A stretch of DNA of 64,000 bases from a bacterium SCSIO 12643 (GTDB lineage: Bacteria; Bacteroidota; Bacteroidia; Flavobacteriales_G; Salibacteraceae). The notes beneath the pieces were generated by a model. The model searched no databases. It was given only the letters and a program-made list of their open reading frames with translations, and was not told the DNA's origin. Shown here one piece after another: positions 1-9,270 of this stretch. The position numbers and the translations under genes were made by a program. Within the stretch, counting starts at the first letter, position 1. Every line of letters starts with the position of its first letter. Location of the stretch: assembly GCA_024398135.1 (NCBI GenBank), contig CP073750.1:2294001-2358000 (forward strand), written 5' to 3'.

Positions 1-71
1 TTTATTTAGGACAGAACTTCGAATTAAGAAGAAAGAAATTTGACGCAAATAAAAAATTAGATTAAGCGAAT

Positions 72-737
72 ATGGCAAATCAAAAAAAAATAGCACCATC
101 TTTATTATCAGCGGATTTTAGTAGGTTGCAAGAAGATATCACTTTGGTAGAAGAAGGTGGCGCAGATGTACTGCATGTGGATGTGATGGATGGCCATTTT
201 GTTCCAAATATCACTTTTGGACCTTTTATCGTAAAGGCAATTAAAAAATGTGCGTCAATTCCATTGGATGTACATTTGATGATTGAGAATCCGGAACGTT
301 ATATTGAAGATTTCGCTAAAGCAGGCTCTGACTATATTACTGTTCATGTAGAAGCATGTACGCATATTCATAGAGTATTGCAACAAATCAAAGCTACAGG
401 TGCAAAAGTAGGAGTGTCGTTAAATCCGGGGACGCCATTAAGTAGTATTGAAGAGGTATTGGGAGATGTAGATTTGATTTTGATTATGTCGGTAAACCCT
501 GGATTTGGAGGACAATCATTTATCCAGGGAGCATTGGATAAGATTAGACGTTTACGCCAAATGTTGAGTGAAAGAGGTTTGGATCATGTGGAGATTGAAA
601 TTGATGGAGGTGTCAAATTGGATAATATTGCTGAAGTAGCAGAAGCCGGAGTGGATATCTTTGTGTCAGGATCAGGAATATATAAAGCTGAAGACCCAAA
701 GGATATGATTGCTCAGATGAAGAAGGTGATTGCTTAA
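72..737 (+). CDS. rpe: Ribulose-phosphate 3-epimerase
   Basis: Interconverts D-ribulose 5-phosphate and D-xylulose 5-phosphate in the pentose phosphate pathway; cytosolic TIM barrel. The 221-residue length is normal for the family. Visible motifs are APSLLSADF at the N-terminus, HVDVMDGHFVPN with metal ligands His35 and Asp37, DVHLMI with His68, the phosphate-binding MSVNPGFGGQSF, and EIDGGV near residue 178 carrying the catalytic Asp. The start is an ATG in AT-rich sequence without a clear Shine-Dalgarno site. It abuts the stop of the convergent RDD gene without a gap, so there is no room for a terminator between them. Identification is secure. Confidence 0.97.
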   Translation: MANQKKIAPSLLSADFSRLQEDITLVEEGGADVLHVDVMDGHFVPNITFGPFIVKAIKKCASIPLDVHLMIENPERYIEDFAKAGSDYITVHVEACTHIHRVLQQIKATGAKVGVSLNPGTPLSSIEEVLGDVDLILIMSVNPGFGGQSFIQGALDKIRRLRQMLSERGLDHVEIEIDGGVKLDNIAEVAEAGVDIFVSGSGIYKAEDPKDMIAQMKKVIA

Positions 738-1457
738 TTATCGGGTAAGAATAACATAATCACGTAGAAGGTCCTTTAAAAACAGTAAAGGATCTTTGAC
801 TTTTTCGTTGATATCTAATTCGAATTTTAGTTTATCCACCATTTCCCATAAGGCAGTCTTGTGAGCCTGGTTAACATTGCGCTGTGCTCTAAAAATCGTT
901 GATTTTACCAATAACATGTCCTTGTCGTTTAATTTCTCTACCTGCGGATATTTAGGAGAGTAATTCTCTTTTGTTTTCATTTCCAAAAGATCATTCAGGG
1001 ATACGGTCTCCTTTTTATCAAATTTAATCACTGTGGTTCCAGCCATGACATCACCTAATCTTTGACCATACGCAGATGAAATGGAAAATGTAGTAGCCAC
1101 CATAAAAAGTGATCCATATAAATCTATAATTCGAAAAACCCAACGAATCACATAATCCAATACAGAGGGAGGAGCCCCGGTGAATTTTAGCACCTGAAGT
1201 CCAATAGCTTTTTTTCCAGGTGTGCTACCACGCGTAAAGATTTCAAAGAGTAGAGAGTAGAACAATATGATCAAAAAAATCAAATAAATGAGCCAATCAC
1301 CTGCAAGACCCAAAAAGTTAAAAAGAAGAAGTAGTAGCAAGATTCCACCTCCTAAGATGAGAAAATCAATCAAAAATGCTCCGGCTCTTTGTCCAAGTGT
1401 CGCCACCTGAAAATTGATGGAGACCAATGAAGCTGTTTTGGATGTGATTTGTTTCAA
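738..1457 (-). CDS. RDD family membrane protein
   Basis: Integral membrane protein of the RDD family, 239 residues. Residues about 20-150 hold the hallmarks: GQRAGAFLID (the Arg/Asp signature in the first membrane helix), further hydrophobic segments at about 48-72 and 105-125, and RGSTPGKKAIGLQV. The remaining cytoplasmic tail (about 150-239) is charged and helical. The only start I can find in frame is a TTG at 1457. It is divergent from the SpoIIM/DUF4129/DUF4350/MoxR/DUF58 operon; RDD genes commonly sit next to this operon in Bacteroidota. Some RDD proteins act in ion exchange, but nothing here fixes a substrate. Confidence 0.85.
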   Translation of the reverse strand: MKQITSKTASLVSINFQVATLGQRAGAFLIDFLILGGGILLLLLLFNFLGLAGDWLIYLIFLIILFYSLLFEIFTRGSTPGKKAIGLQVLKFTGAPPSVLDYVIRWVFRIIDLYGSLFMVATTFSISSAYGQRLGDVMAGTTVIKFDKKETVSLNDLLEMKTKENYSPKYPQVEKLNDKDMLLVKSTIFRAQRNVNQAHKTALWEMVDKLKFELDINEKVKDPLLFLKDLLRDYVILTR

Positions 1458-1611
1458 AGCTGTGGGTTTTGAGCATGTAAAGGAAAGGTCTTTTTTGATC
1501 TTTACCTAATAATTGGAAAATAAATTCATTTTGGAGTTTATAAAGCCCAATACTATTCGTTTGATTTGGTTGTTTCCTTGGTTGAATTTTTTACTTTTAT
1601 CGACTGAAGAG

Positions 1612-3444
1612 ATGAAAGAAACCAGTTTCATTAGCCAGAATAAGGATAAATGGTCTGAAGGAGAAAAACTTTTTAAAAAAGAAACTTCTAACCCTGAGGA
1701 AATTTCGGAGATGTTTGTTGAGGTATCCGAAGACTTATCCTATAGCCGAACTTTTTACCCCCATCGCGGTGTACGTATTTATTTGAATCGGTTTGCACAG
1801 GCATTGTTTTTCAAAATAGATATTAGGAAAGTGACGCTGAAGGGGATTAAAAAATTTTGGAAGGAAGAAATACCTTATTCAATGCATCAGTCACGAAAAG
1901 ATATGCGTCTGGCGTTATTTATCTTTTTTATAGGTGCGTTGATCGGGACCACATCCAATCTATATGATCCTGAATTTGTAAGAGGTATCCTCGGGGATCA
2001 CTATGTGAATATGACGCTGGAAAACATAGATAAAGGTGATCCGGTAGCGGTGTATAAAAGTCATGGAGCTACAGATATGTTTTTCTATATCACGTTGAAT
2101 AATCTGATGGTCGCATACCGAACATTCGTCATGGGGATTATGTTTTCAGTAGGATCTGTGCTTATTCTATTTTATAATGCTGTGATGGTAGGCTCATTCC
2201 AGACATTCTTTTTTCAACATGGAGTGGGTTTTGAAAGTATGTTGGCCATTTGGTTGCACGGAACTCTCGAAATATCATCAATAATCCTCGCGGGTGGAGC
2301 TGGATTAACCCTGGGGAGAGGGCTGCTGTTTCCAGACACATATACCCGATTTGAAGCTTTTCAAATGTCTGCCCAGCGCGGAATCAAAGTCATGATTGGA
2401 ATTACTCCTGTATTTATTCTTGCAGGGTTTATTGAAAGTTTTGCGACAAGATTTACGGATGCTCCAACAATTATTCGATTGATCATTATTTTGGGCTCTT
2501 TGTTTTTCATTTTAGGCTATTACGTTTGGCTACCCTGGCAAAAGAGTAAGAAGGGGTTTTCAAAAGATTTGGGTCTTTATAGAATTCCACCTACCGATAC
2601 CGAAAAGATTGAGCTTTTAAAAATCAAGGAAATGTCGGAAATGCTTTCTTCTGCGATTAAGTTGATCAAAGAAATGGGAAGTTTTCCATTGAAGATGTCA
2701 CTAGGTGCAGCGTTAGCTTTTTCCTTTTATTTTATTTATGATCATAGTGATGGTAACCTTTTGGATATTATTAATGGCAGCGGAATCATTACCAATATTT
2801 ATCGATACTTTACCTACTATCAATTGAATCTGGGATTCTTAATCAATACGGTTTTATTCTTTTTGGTTTTTGGAAGTGTAATTCTGGCTGCGAAGAGGTA
2901 TTTAAAACCAGAGAAAAAGTTTAGTACGCGTCAATGGGGAGTTTTATTGGTGTTGGTGGTGTTATGGAACTTTATTTTCTTACTTCCTGAATCTGTTTCC
3001 TGGTGGGTGTCAATGTTGCTGACACCATTTGTTTTTTTAATGATGGTGGGCGCTTTCTATTGGGAAGAACAAAAGTTAAACGTAAATCAAATTATTTCTG
3101 TAGGATGGATTCAATATTATAAAAGCATCGCGCTGTTGGTTGTGATGTCCATTCTGGCTTTTGTCATGATGATGATTTTGTATTCGCCATTTATCTGGAC
3201 CTATTTTGAAGTGATTCAAATGAATATAGATATGGAGGCGGAAACAGCAGTACAATTGATCGCTTTCATTATTACGTTCGTTTTATCGTTTGTATACTTC
3301 TTCATTTATCAAATGATTCTGGTGGGAATGGTGATGGCTTTCTATTCTAATTTGGAAGTCAAGTTTGCATGGGAGTTAAAATCAAGAATATCTAAAATAA
3401 AAACCAAAAAGTTTGCTTATGGATTGGAGCGTGAGGTGGATTAG
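1612..3444 (+). CDS. SpoIIM-like (DUF95) multi-spanning membrane protein
   Basis: First gene of a five-gene operon. The N-terminal 100 or so residues are soluble and the rest is hydrophobic with many predicted membrane helices; the first part (SRKDMRLALFIFFIGALIGT onward) resembles the stage II sporulation protein M / DUF95 domain. The C-terminal half adds a further set of helices, so at about 610 residues it is longer than Bacillus SpoIIM. I chose ATG 1612 (MKETSFISQNKDKW). The frame is open from a TTG at 1513, but those 33 codons look like untranslated leader. The organism is not a spore former, so the name is only a family label. The operon context suggests a membrane partner of the MoxR/DUF58 pair. 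Confidence 0.8.
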   Translation: MKETSFISQNKDKWSEGEKLFKKETSNPEEISEMFVEVSEDLSYSRTFYPHRGVRIYLNRFAQALFFKIDIRKVTLKGIKKFWKEEIPYSMHQSRKDMRLALFIFFIGALIGTTSNLYDPEFVRGILGDHYVNMTLENIDKGDPVAVYKSHGATDMFFYITLNNLMVAYRTFVMGIMFSVGSVLILFYNAVMVGSFQTFFFQHGVGFESMLAIWLHGTLEISSIILAGGAGLTLGRGLLFPDTYTRFEAFQMSAQRGIKVMIGITPVFILAGFIESFATRFTDAPTIIRLIIILGSLFFILGYYVWLPWQKSKKGFSKDLGLYRIPPTDTEKIELLKIKEMSEMLSSAIKLIKEMGSFPLKMSLGAALAFSFYFIYDHSDGNLLDIINGSGIITNIYRYFTYYQLNLGFLINTVLFFLVFGSVILAAKRYLKPEKKFSTRQWGVLLVLVVLWNFIFLLPESVSWWVSMLLTPFVFLMMVGAFYWEEQKLNVNQIISVGWIQYYKSIALLVVMSILAFVMMMILYSPFIWTYFEVIQMNIDMEAETAVQLIAFIITFVLSFVYFFIYQMILVGMVMAFYSNLEVKFAWELKSRISKIKTKKFAYGLEREVD

Positions 3445-4105
3445 GTTTTTATGGATATTTGGTCTGATGGGTATTATGTTAAGTATAAATGCTCAATCAC
3501 AAGATTCGGTTCGAATTCATAAAACAGATACAGCCTGGTGGAATGAAGAGACTAAGGGTGTTGAATACTTTTACGAAAGACCGGAAATGAGAGAGGTGAA
3601 GCATTCCACATCATCTCCCAAATTTGATTGGGGAAGTGTTGAGTTTTTAAAATACTTCGTGTTGATTTTGATTGCCGGGGTGTTGGTTTTTGTGTTGTAC
3701 CGGTTGTATGGTCAATCGATGTTTGAGTTTACCTCTTCCAGGAAAGCCAAACAACTTTTAAATATTACTGAGGAAGAATTAGATGAACGATTCTTAGAAT
3801 TGGATTTGGTTAAAATGCTTAAGATTGCTGAATCTCAGAAAAACTGGAAAATGGCCTTGCGTTTGCGCTTCCTTCAAGTGCTTAAGGCCCTGGTAGATTC
3901 TGAGAGTATTCAGTGGCATCCTGATTTAACCAATAGACAAATCTCATATAAACTTCAATTAGGAGAACAACGAACTCAATTTAATGAACTGGTGCGAATT
4001 TATGAGTTCGCCTGGTACAGTAATGCGGAGGTGGATGCGCCATATTATTCGCGTGTAAAAGAAAAATTCACATTGTACAGAAAGGGATTTATTACCAATG
4101 TTTAA
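3419..4105 (+). CDS. DUF4129 domain protein
   Basis: About 228 residues. The N-terminal hydrophobic stretch ending in SINAQSQD looks like a signal peptide. A second membrane helix lies at about residues 75-95 (FVLILIAGVLVFVLYRLYG). The C-terminal cytoplasmic part contains the DUF4129-like pattern of a helix followed by WHPDLTNRQISYKL. The start is ATG 3419, overlapping the end of the upstream gene by 26 bases; the next gene overlaps its 3' end by 8 bases, which suggests translational coupling. DUF4129 genes are regular neighbours of MoxR and DUF58 genes. The biochemical role is unknown. Confidence 0.8.
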   Translation: MDWSVRWIRFLWIFGLMGIMLSINAQSQDSVRIHKTDTAWWNEETKGVEYFYERPEMREVKHSTSSPKFDWGSVEFLKYFVLILIAGVLVFVLYRLYGQSMFEFTSSRKAKQLLNITEEELDERFLELDLVKMLKIAESQKNWKMALRLRFLQVLKALVDSESIQWHPDLTNRQISYKLQLGEQRTQFNELVRIYEFAWYSNAEVDAPYYSRVKEKFTLYRKGFITNV

Positions 4106-5420
4106 GAACAGTAAAATATGGATTTTTATTGCTGCTGCCATTGGCTTGCTGACCATTTATTTTGTGTTTTTTGGAAAGCCAAGAGTAGATTGGAGCGAAA
4201 CATATATTCTGGATAAGAAAAAGGCAAAGGGGACTTATTTTATTACTGAAATTCTAAAAAGATATAATTCCGAAAGTGATTTTGAGATTTTAGATGCACC
4301 AATTCATATCTCATTAAATAATGTTGAAGAAAGATCAAATTATGTATTTATCGGAGAGGATATTTATCTGGTAGAGAATGATGCTGAAGCATTGATAGAT
4401 TTTGTAAATAAAGGAAATAATGCATTCATATTTACAGAGAATCTTTCATACGAATTAATCGAAAAGTTAGCATCAAAAGAGGTGGATTTTTACTATGAAT
4501 CTAGAAATGCCAATGGAGCTGTTTTTAGTTTAAAAGATCCGAGATTAGAAATGGAAGTAGATTCTTCTTTCCATTATGGGGTGTTTGGAAAAGTGAAGAG
4601 TCAATGGAGTTTTATTTCGTCTGATAGTTTGGAAACCGTGAATGGAGAAGTATTAGGTCGGGTTCGACTTAAGGGCGTCACTCAGAATTATCATTACATA
4701 GATAGTACTGATAGTTATGATTTAGAAATCATAGACACTTTGTGTAATGGTGCGAATTATTTCAGGATAAAACAAGGTCAGGGGTATTTCTATTTTCATA
4801 CGCAGCCGAATGTTTTTGTGAATGCCTACCTTATGGAAAATAATGATTTGGATTATGTGGATGGTGTATTTGCATATCTAAATGAAGGAGATATTCTATG
4901 GGAAGAACATAATTGGATATTCAATAGACCTTATTTAAAACTATATGTACCTAGAACTACCTTTTATCGGGATGATGAGAGTATTTTAAGTATGATTTTA
5001 GAAAATCAGGAATTAAAATGGGGCTGGTATGGATTATTGATTATGGCTATTCTTTTTGTCATATTTAATGGAAAAAGAAAACAGGCGACCATACCAATTA
5101 TTGAAGATAGATCGAATAGAACGCTGATTCAGATTAAAAAATTAGGATATCTGTATAAAGATTCTACAGAGTATTTTGAGATTACTCAGAATATGTTTGA
5201 AAACTTCCTGTGGTATTTACATGTCAAACTGAATATTGATACGCATCAGGGAACAGAAAAGATTATTCGAGAAATCGTAAAAGTGACGAAATATGATGAA
5301 GAAGAAATCAGAAGCATTTTTACGAGATATCAAAAAATTGAAAATTGGAAATCTGTGACTCATGGAGTTTTTATTAAACTTCATGATGATATAGAAAAGT
5401 TTTATCGTAACCTTAAATAG
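4098..5420 (+). CDS. DUF4350 domain protein
   Basis: 440 residues: a membrane helix at about 7-25, a large extracytoplasmic region, a second helix at about 305-325 (WYGLLIMAILFVIFNGKRK) and a cytoplasmic C-terminal part. Near the N-terminus, DKKKAKGTYFITEILKRY followed by a hydrophobic beta-alpha pattern (YVFIGEDI, LIDFVNKGNNAFIF) matches the DUF4350 / GldG-like fold. It overlaps the DUF4129 gene by 8 bases and ends just before the MoxR gene. Together with SpoIIM-like, DUF4129, MoxR and DUF58 genes it forms a recurrent Bacteroidota operon whose function has not been settled. Confidence 0.78.
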   Translation: MFKNSKIWIFIAAAIGLLTIYFVFFGKPRVDWSETYILDKKKAKGTYFITEILKRYNSESDFEILDAPIHISLNNVEERSNYVFIGEDIYLVENDAEALIDFVNKGNNAFIFTENLSYELIEKLASKEVDFYYESRNANGAVFSLKDPRLEMEVDSSFHYGVFGKVKSQWSFISSDSLETVNGEVLGRVRLKGVTQNYHYIDSTDSYDLEIIDTLCNGANYFRIKQGQGYFYFHTQPNVFVNAYLMENNDLDYVDGVFAYLNEGDILWEEHNWIFNRPYLKLYVPRTTFYRDDESILSMILENQELKWGWYGLLIMAILFVIFNGKRKQATIPIIEDRSNRTLIQIKKLGYLYKDSTEYFEITQNMFENFLWYLHVKLNIDTHQGTEKIIREIVKVTKYDEEEIRSIFTRYQKIENWKSVTHGVFIKLHDDIEKFYRNLK

Positions 5421-5425
5421 TGATT

Positions 5426-6529
5426 ATGGAAGATAATAAGCAGTTAAATGAAGAACAGAATGGAACCGATAAGGTTCTTGGCAATGTATCTGGTTCTGTT
5501 GAAACCAAAGAAGAAATCAAGAAAGAGGTAGCAGAAGATACGACTGTTAGTGAAACAAAAATGTACACCAATATTCCGGTCGAAGATTTACAAAAGTTAC
5601 ATAGTGATGCGGAACGTGTACGTGTAGAGATTTCTAAAATGTTGATCGGTCAAAGTGAGTTGATTGACTTATTGCTGGTTTCTTTATTTACAGGTGGTCA
5701 CGTGCTATTAGAAGGTGTACCGGGAATTGCAAAAACTTTGGCTGCAAAACTGTTAGCAAAAAGTATTGATACTGGATTTTCAAGAGTGCAATTTACTCCG
5801 GATTTGATGCCTGCGGATGTGATTGGTTCAGCTGTATTTAATATGAAAACTTCCACATTTGATTTTCAGAAAGGTCCCGTGTTTTCAAATATCGTGTTGA
5901 TTGATGAAATCAATAGAGCTCCGGCCAAGACTCAAGCGGCATTAATTGAGGTGATGGAAGAGAAGCAGGTAACCATTGATGGAACTACGCATAAGATGGA
6001 TCAGCCATTTTTTATTGTGGCAACACAAAACCCAATTGAACAGGAAGGAACTTATCAGCTCCCGGAAGCGCAGTTGGATAGATTCACGTTTAGAATACGT
6101 TTAGAATTGCCTGAATTAAATGAAGAAAAAATGATTTTGGAACGTTATCAAAGTGATTTTGCGCAATCATTTGAGAATATCCAAAAGGTACTAAAGCCAT
6201 CAGATATTGATCGAATTTACAATATGGTGGAGAAGGTATATATCAAAAAAGAAGTGCTAGATTACATTGCAGAAATTGTTGTGAGTACACGAAACTCTTA
6301 TCAGATTTATATGGGAGCATCCCCCAGAGCTTCACTTTGGTTACTAAAAACCTCAAAAGCTTTTGCTGCACTTCAGGGACGTGATTTTGTGACTCCTGAT
6401 GATGTGAAGTTTTTAGCGCCATACGTTTTAAATCACCGAATTGTTTTATCGCACGAAAAAGAGTTGGAAGGTGCACCTTCTGAAATGGTCATCAAAGAGT
6501 TAATTGAATCAATTGAAGTACCTCGTTAA
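5426..6529 (+). CDS. MoxR family AAA+ ATPase
   Basis: About 367 residues. Walker A is GVPGIAKT (about residues 97-104) and Walker B is VLIDEINRAPAKTQAALIEVMEE. Sensor 1 lies in FIVATQNPIEQEGTYQLPEAQLDRF, a sequence highly typical of MoxR. MoxR ATPases act as chaperone-like partners of VWA/DUF58 proteins. The first 45 residues are acidic, low in complexity and not part of the domain. The start is ATG 5426 rather than the GTG six bases earlier. It overlaps the DUF58 start by one base (taATG), so the ATPase and the VWA-type protein are almost certainly co-translated. Confidence 0.93.
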   Translation: MEDNKQLNEEQNGTDKVLGNVSGSVETKEEIKKEVAEDTTVSETKMYTNIPVEDLQKLHSDAERVRVEISKMLIGQSELIDLLLVSLFTGGHVLLEGVPGIAKTLAAKLLAKSIDTGFSRVQFTPDLMPADVIGSAVFNMKTSTFDFQKGPVFSNIVLIDEINRAPAKTQAALIEVMEEKQVTIDGTTHKMDQPFFIVATQNPIEQEGTYQLPEAQLDRFTFRIRLELPELNEEKMILERYQSDFAQSFENIQKVLKPSDIDRIYNMVEKVYIKKEVLDYIAEIVVSTRNSYQIYMGASPRASLWLLKTSKAFAALQGRDFVTPDDVKFLAPYVLNHRIVLSHEKELEGAPSEMVIKELIESIEVPR

Positions 6530-7851
6530 TGCGTGGAATTTATTTAAGTAATCGATTTTATTGGGCATTGTCCGGAATCATTGTCCTTTTTTTTATAGGA
6601 TACGGGTTGCGTATATCTTTTGATTTAGGGCAATTGCTTTTAGTGGTTTTAATCATTCTGATTTTAATCGATATCGCATTATTGTATTGGCCTAAACACA
6701 GTTTGACTGGCTCAAGAGAGATTCCGGAGTTGATGACTTTGGGAGACCAGAATAAAATTACCATCCGAATATATAACCAATATCCATTTAACCTAAATCT
6801 TAATGTCGTAGATGAATTGCCGTATCAGCTTCAGGAGCGAAATTTAATGTTGCATGCGAAGGTGAATGGCAATGAATTGTCTCGATTTGATTATGAAATT
6901 CTACCAAAAGAAAGAGGGGAGTATAGATTTGGTGTGATTAATATCTTTTTAAATAGTCCGATTGGGTTGGTGCAAAGAAGAATTAAATGCGGAGAGGAAC
7001 AGGTGGGTAAAGTTTTCCCTTCTGTAAACCAAATGAAAAAATACGAGATTTTGGCGTTAGCGAGAATCTCTACTTTGGATGGAATTAAAAAGATTCGAAA
7101 GATTGGTCATAATTATGAGTTTGATCAAATTAAAAATTACGTGATTGGAGATGATATCCGTGCGATTAATTGGCGTGCGACAGGAAAGCGAAATCAATTA
7201 ATGGTAAATCAATATCAGGATGAAAGGTCTCAGGCTGTTTATGTTTTTATTGATAAAAGCCGAAGCATGGAGATGCGCTTTGAAAAGATGCGTTATTTGG
7301 ATTATGCGGTGAATTCTGCTTTGGTGATGCTGAATGTTGCGCTTAAGAAATACGATAAAGCGGGTCTCGTGACGTTTTCAGATAAAGTTGGAGCATCTAT
7401 TAAAGCAGATCGGAGTTCGTTGCAGTTAAAGCGAATTTTAGAGCAATTGTATCGGGAAAAGCCATCCGAAAAGGAAGCCAATTATGACCTGATGATGCGT
7501 ATCACGCGTAAGATGCTAAATGGAAGATCTTTAATCTTATTGTATACCAATTTTGAAAGTATTCATGCATTGGAACGTCAACTGCCTTATTTAAGAAGGC
7601 TAAACAAAATGCATTTATTGGTGGTCGTTTTCTTTGAAGATAAGGAGATTGAAGAATTTTCACATAGTGAGATTGAAGAAGAAGTCAACGTGTATCAAAG
7701 AATCCTGGCAGGGAAGTATGTTTCGGAAAAACGCAAGATGCAGAATTTATTGATGAAACATCGCATTCAAACCATCTTAACCACTCCAGAGAATCTATCT
7801 ATTGATTCATTAAATAAATATCTGGAGTTAAAAGCGCGTGGATTGATATAA
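6529..7851 (+). CDS. DUF58 / VWA-like domain protein
   Basis: 440 residues. Two membrane helices lie at about 10-50. An extracytoplasmic beta-rich segment follows, then the DUF58 signature GDDIRAINWRATGKRNQLMV (about residues 206-225). A von Willebrand A-like fold comes next, with the metal-site motif DKSRSM starting at Asp242, matching the DxSxS pattern. It is the last gene of the MoxR operon, followed closely by a terminator. DUF58 proteins are the usual partners of MoxR ATPases. No BatA/B/D/E genes follow, so this is not the full aerotolerance (Bat) operon. Confidence 0.9.
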   Translation: MRGIYLSNRFYWALSGIIVLFFIGYGLRISFDLGQLLLVVLIILILIDIALLYWPKHSLTGSREIPELMTLGDQNKITIRIYNQYPFNLNLNVVDELPYQLQERNLMLHAKVNGNELSRFDYEILPKERGEYRFGVINIFLNSPIGLVQRRIKCGEEQVGKVFPSVNQMKKYEILALARISTLDGIKKIRKIGHNYEFDQIKNYVIGDDIRAINWRATGKRNQLMVNQYQDERSQAVYVFIDKSRSMEMRFEKMRYLDYAVNSALVMLNVALKKYDKAGLVTFSDKVGASIKADRSSLQLKRILEQLYREKPSEKEANYDLMMRITRKMLNGRSLILLYTNFESIHALERQLPYLRRLNKMHLLVVVFFEDKEIEEFSHSEIEEEVNVYQRILAGKYVSEKRKMQNLLMKHRIQTILTTPENLSIDSLNKYLELKARGLI

Positions 7852-7854
7852 AAT

Positions 7855-7886
7855 AAAAAAGCCATCCTCATTTGGGATGGCTTTAA
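7855..7886. terminator. Bidirectional intrinsic terminator between DUF58 and efp
   Basis: A-run, GCCATCC, a 7-base loop, GGATGGC and a T-run. The stem with its A/T extensions works on both strands, serving the MoxR/DUF58 operon on plus and the lpx-efp operon on minus. Confidence 0.85.
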
Positions 7887-7908
7887 AATCCTATTGAAAA
7901 AGAATAAA

Positions 7909-8481
7909 CTATTCTTTTAAACGCTCAACGTAAGCACGTTTTCTGGTATCAACTCTAATTTTATCGCCTTCGTTAATGAATAAAGGGACTCTAATTTCTG
8001 CACCGGTTTCTGTTGTTGCAGGTTTTGTTGCATTTGTGGCAGTGTCACCTTTAACACCAGGCTCCGTATAAGTGATCTCCAAATTAACAAAAGCAGGTAG
8101 CTCTGCTGTTAAAGGACGTTCTTCTTCTGCGTGGAATACGATAGTTACGATATCACTTTCTTTCATCAAATCCGCATTCTCTAATGCATTCTTTGGTAAG
8201 TAAATTTGTTCGTAATCTTCCGTGTTCATAAAGTTAAACCCTTCATCATCTCCGTATAAATATTGATAGTTACGAGTTTCCACACGTACTACATCAATTT
8301 TTGCACTGGAAGGGAAAGTGTTATCTACCACCTTTCCACTTGTTAAACTCTTCAATTTAGTACGGATAAAAGCAGGACCTTTACCAGGCTTAACGTGAAG
8401 GAATTCAACAATTTTATAGATGTCGTTATTGTGCATGATACACAATCCGTTTTTAATCTCTGAAGTATTTGCTAAAGCCAT
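7909..8481 (-). CDS. efp: Translation elongation factor P
   Basis: Relieves ribosome stalling at polyproline stretches. 190 residues with three beta-barrel domains. The tip of domain I carries HVKPGKGPAF with Lys34 at the position modified or required in EF-P. The C-terminal domain has the conserved pattern GDKIRVDTRKRAYVER. It is the last gene of the lpxD-lpxC/fabZ-lpxA-efp operon, 7 bases after lpxA. efp directly after lpxA is a common Bacteroidota arrangement. There is no evidence here for the modification enzymes. Confidence 0.97.
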   Translation of the reverse strand: MALANTSEIKNGLCIMHNNDIYKIVEFLHVKPGKGPAFIRTKLKSLTSGKVVDNTFPSSAKIDVVRVETRNYQYLYGDDEGFNFMNTEDYEQIYLPKNALENADLMKESDIVTIVFHAEEERPLTAELPAFVNLEITYTEPGVKGDTATNATKPATTETGAEIRVPLFINEGDKIRVDTRKRAYVERLKE

Positions 8482-8488
8482 ATCTTGT

Positions 8489-9268
8489 TTAGTTTATTGG
8501 ACTTTTAATAATACCATTTTTAGAATTAGCGATAAACTCTAAAATTTGGGTCTTTATTTTTGAATCCTTAACAGTGAAAGTAATATCATCAACTCCTTTC
8601 GCTATCGTTGTATTGTGAATATATAGTTTTTTATAAATCTCTTCTGCTGCACGGATATCTTCTTCTGGCACACCTCTACGTTTCATACCAATCGAGTTTA
8701 CACCTACAAATGCTAAAGGTGTTCTTGCTGCTTTTACAAATGGAGGTACATTTTGACGAATGCCTGACATTCCACCTACAAAAGCAAAAGATCCGATACG
8801 CACAAATTGTGCGATACCCACCTGACCTTCAATAGTTGCGTAATCCTCAATAGTCACGTGTCCGGAAACGCCAGCTGAATTCGCTAAAATACAGTGGTTT
8901 CCAATAATACAATCATGACCAATGTGCGTATACGCCATTAGTAAGGTGTGATCCCCAACACGTGTTTCCCATCTGTCATTTGTACCTCGGTTGATGGTTA
9001 CACATTCTCTAATTACAGTATGATTTCCTACGATCGCTTTTGTAGGTTCTCCTTTATATTTAAGATCTTGTGGGTCTGCACCAATCACCGCACCTGGGAA
9101 AATATGACAGTCATGTCCTATTTCAGTACCATTCATAATGGTCACATTGGATTCAATTTTTGTGTTGTCTCCAATTTTTACGTCCGCTTCTATTGTTGAG
9201 AAAGGGCCAACATGTACGTTTTCCCCAAGTTGTGCATCTGGATGCACATATGCTAAGTTACTAATCAT
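8489..9268 (-). CDS. lpxA: UDP-N-acetylglucosamine acyltransferase LpxA
   Basis: First committed acyl transfer of lipid A synthesis: moves a hydroxyacyl chain from ACP to the 3-OH of UDP-GlcNAc. 259 residues with left-handed beta-helix hexapeptide repeats through about residue 190 and a helical C-terminal domain. MAYTHIGHDC contains His115 and His118, corresponding to the active-site His pair of E. coli LpxA (HIAHDC). GGMSGIRQNVPPF and the C-terminal helices are typical. It starts 2 bases after the lpxC-fabZ stop and 7 bases before efp. Confidence 0.97.
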   Translation of the reverse strand: MISNLAYVHPDAQLGENVHVGPFSTIEADVKIGDNTKIESNVTIMNGTEIGHDCHIFPGAVIGADPQDLKYKGEPTKAIVGNHTVIRECVTINRGTNDRWETRVGDHTLLMAYTHIGHDCIIGNHCILANSAGVSGHVTIEDYATIEGQVGIAQFVRIGSFAFVGGMSGIRQNVPPFVKAARTPLAFVGVNSIGMKRRGVPEEDIRAAEEIYKKLYIHNTTIAKGVDDITFTVKDSKIKTQILEFIANSKNGIIKSPIN

Positions 9269-9270
9269 TA

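Noticed and set aside
1612-3444. SpoIIM as evidence of sporulation
   Set aside because: The DUF95 fold is widespread in non-sporulating Bacteroidota and sits here with MoxR/DUF58 genes.
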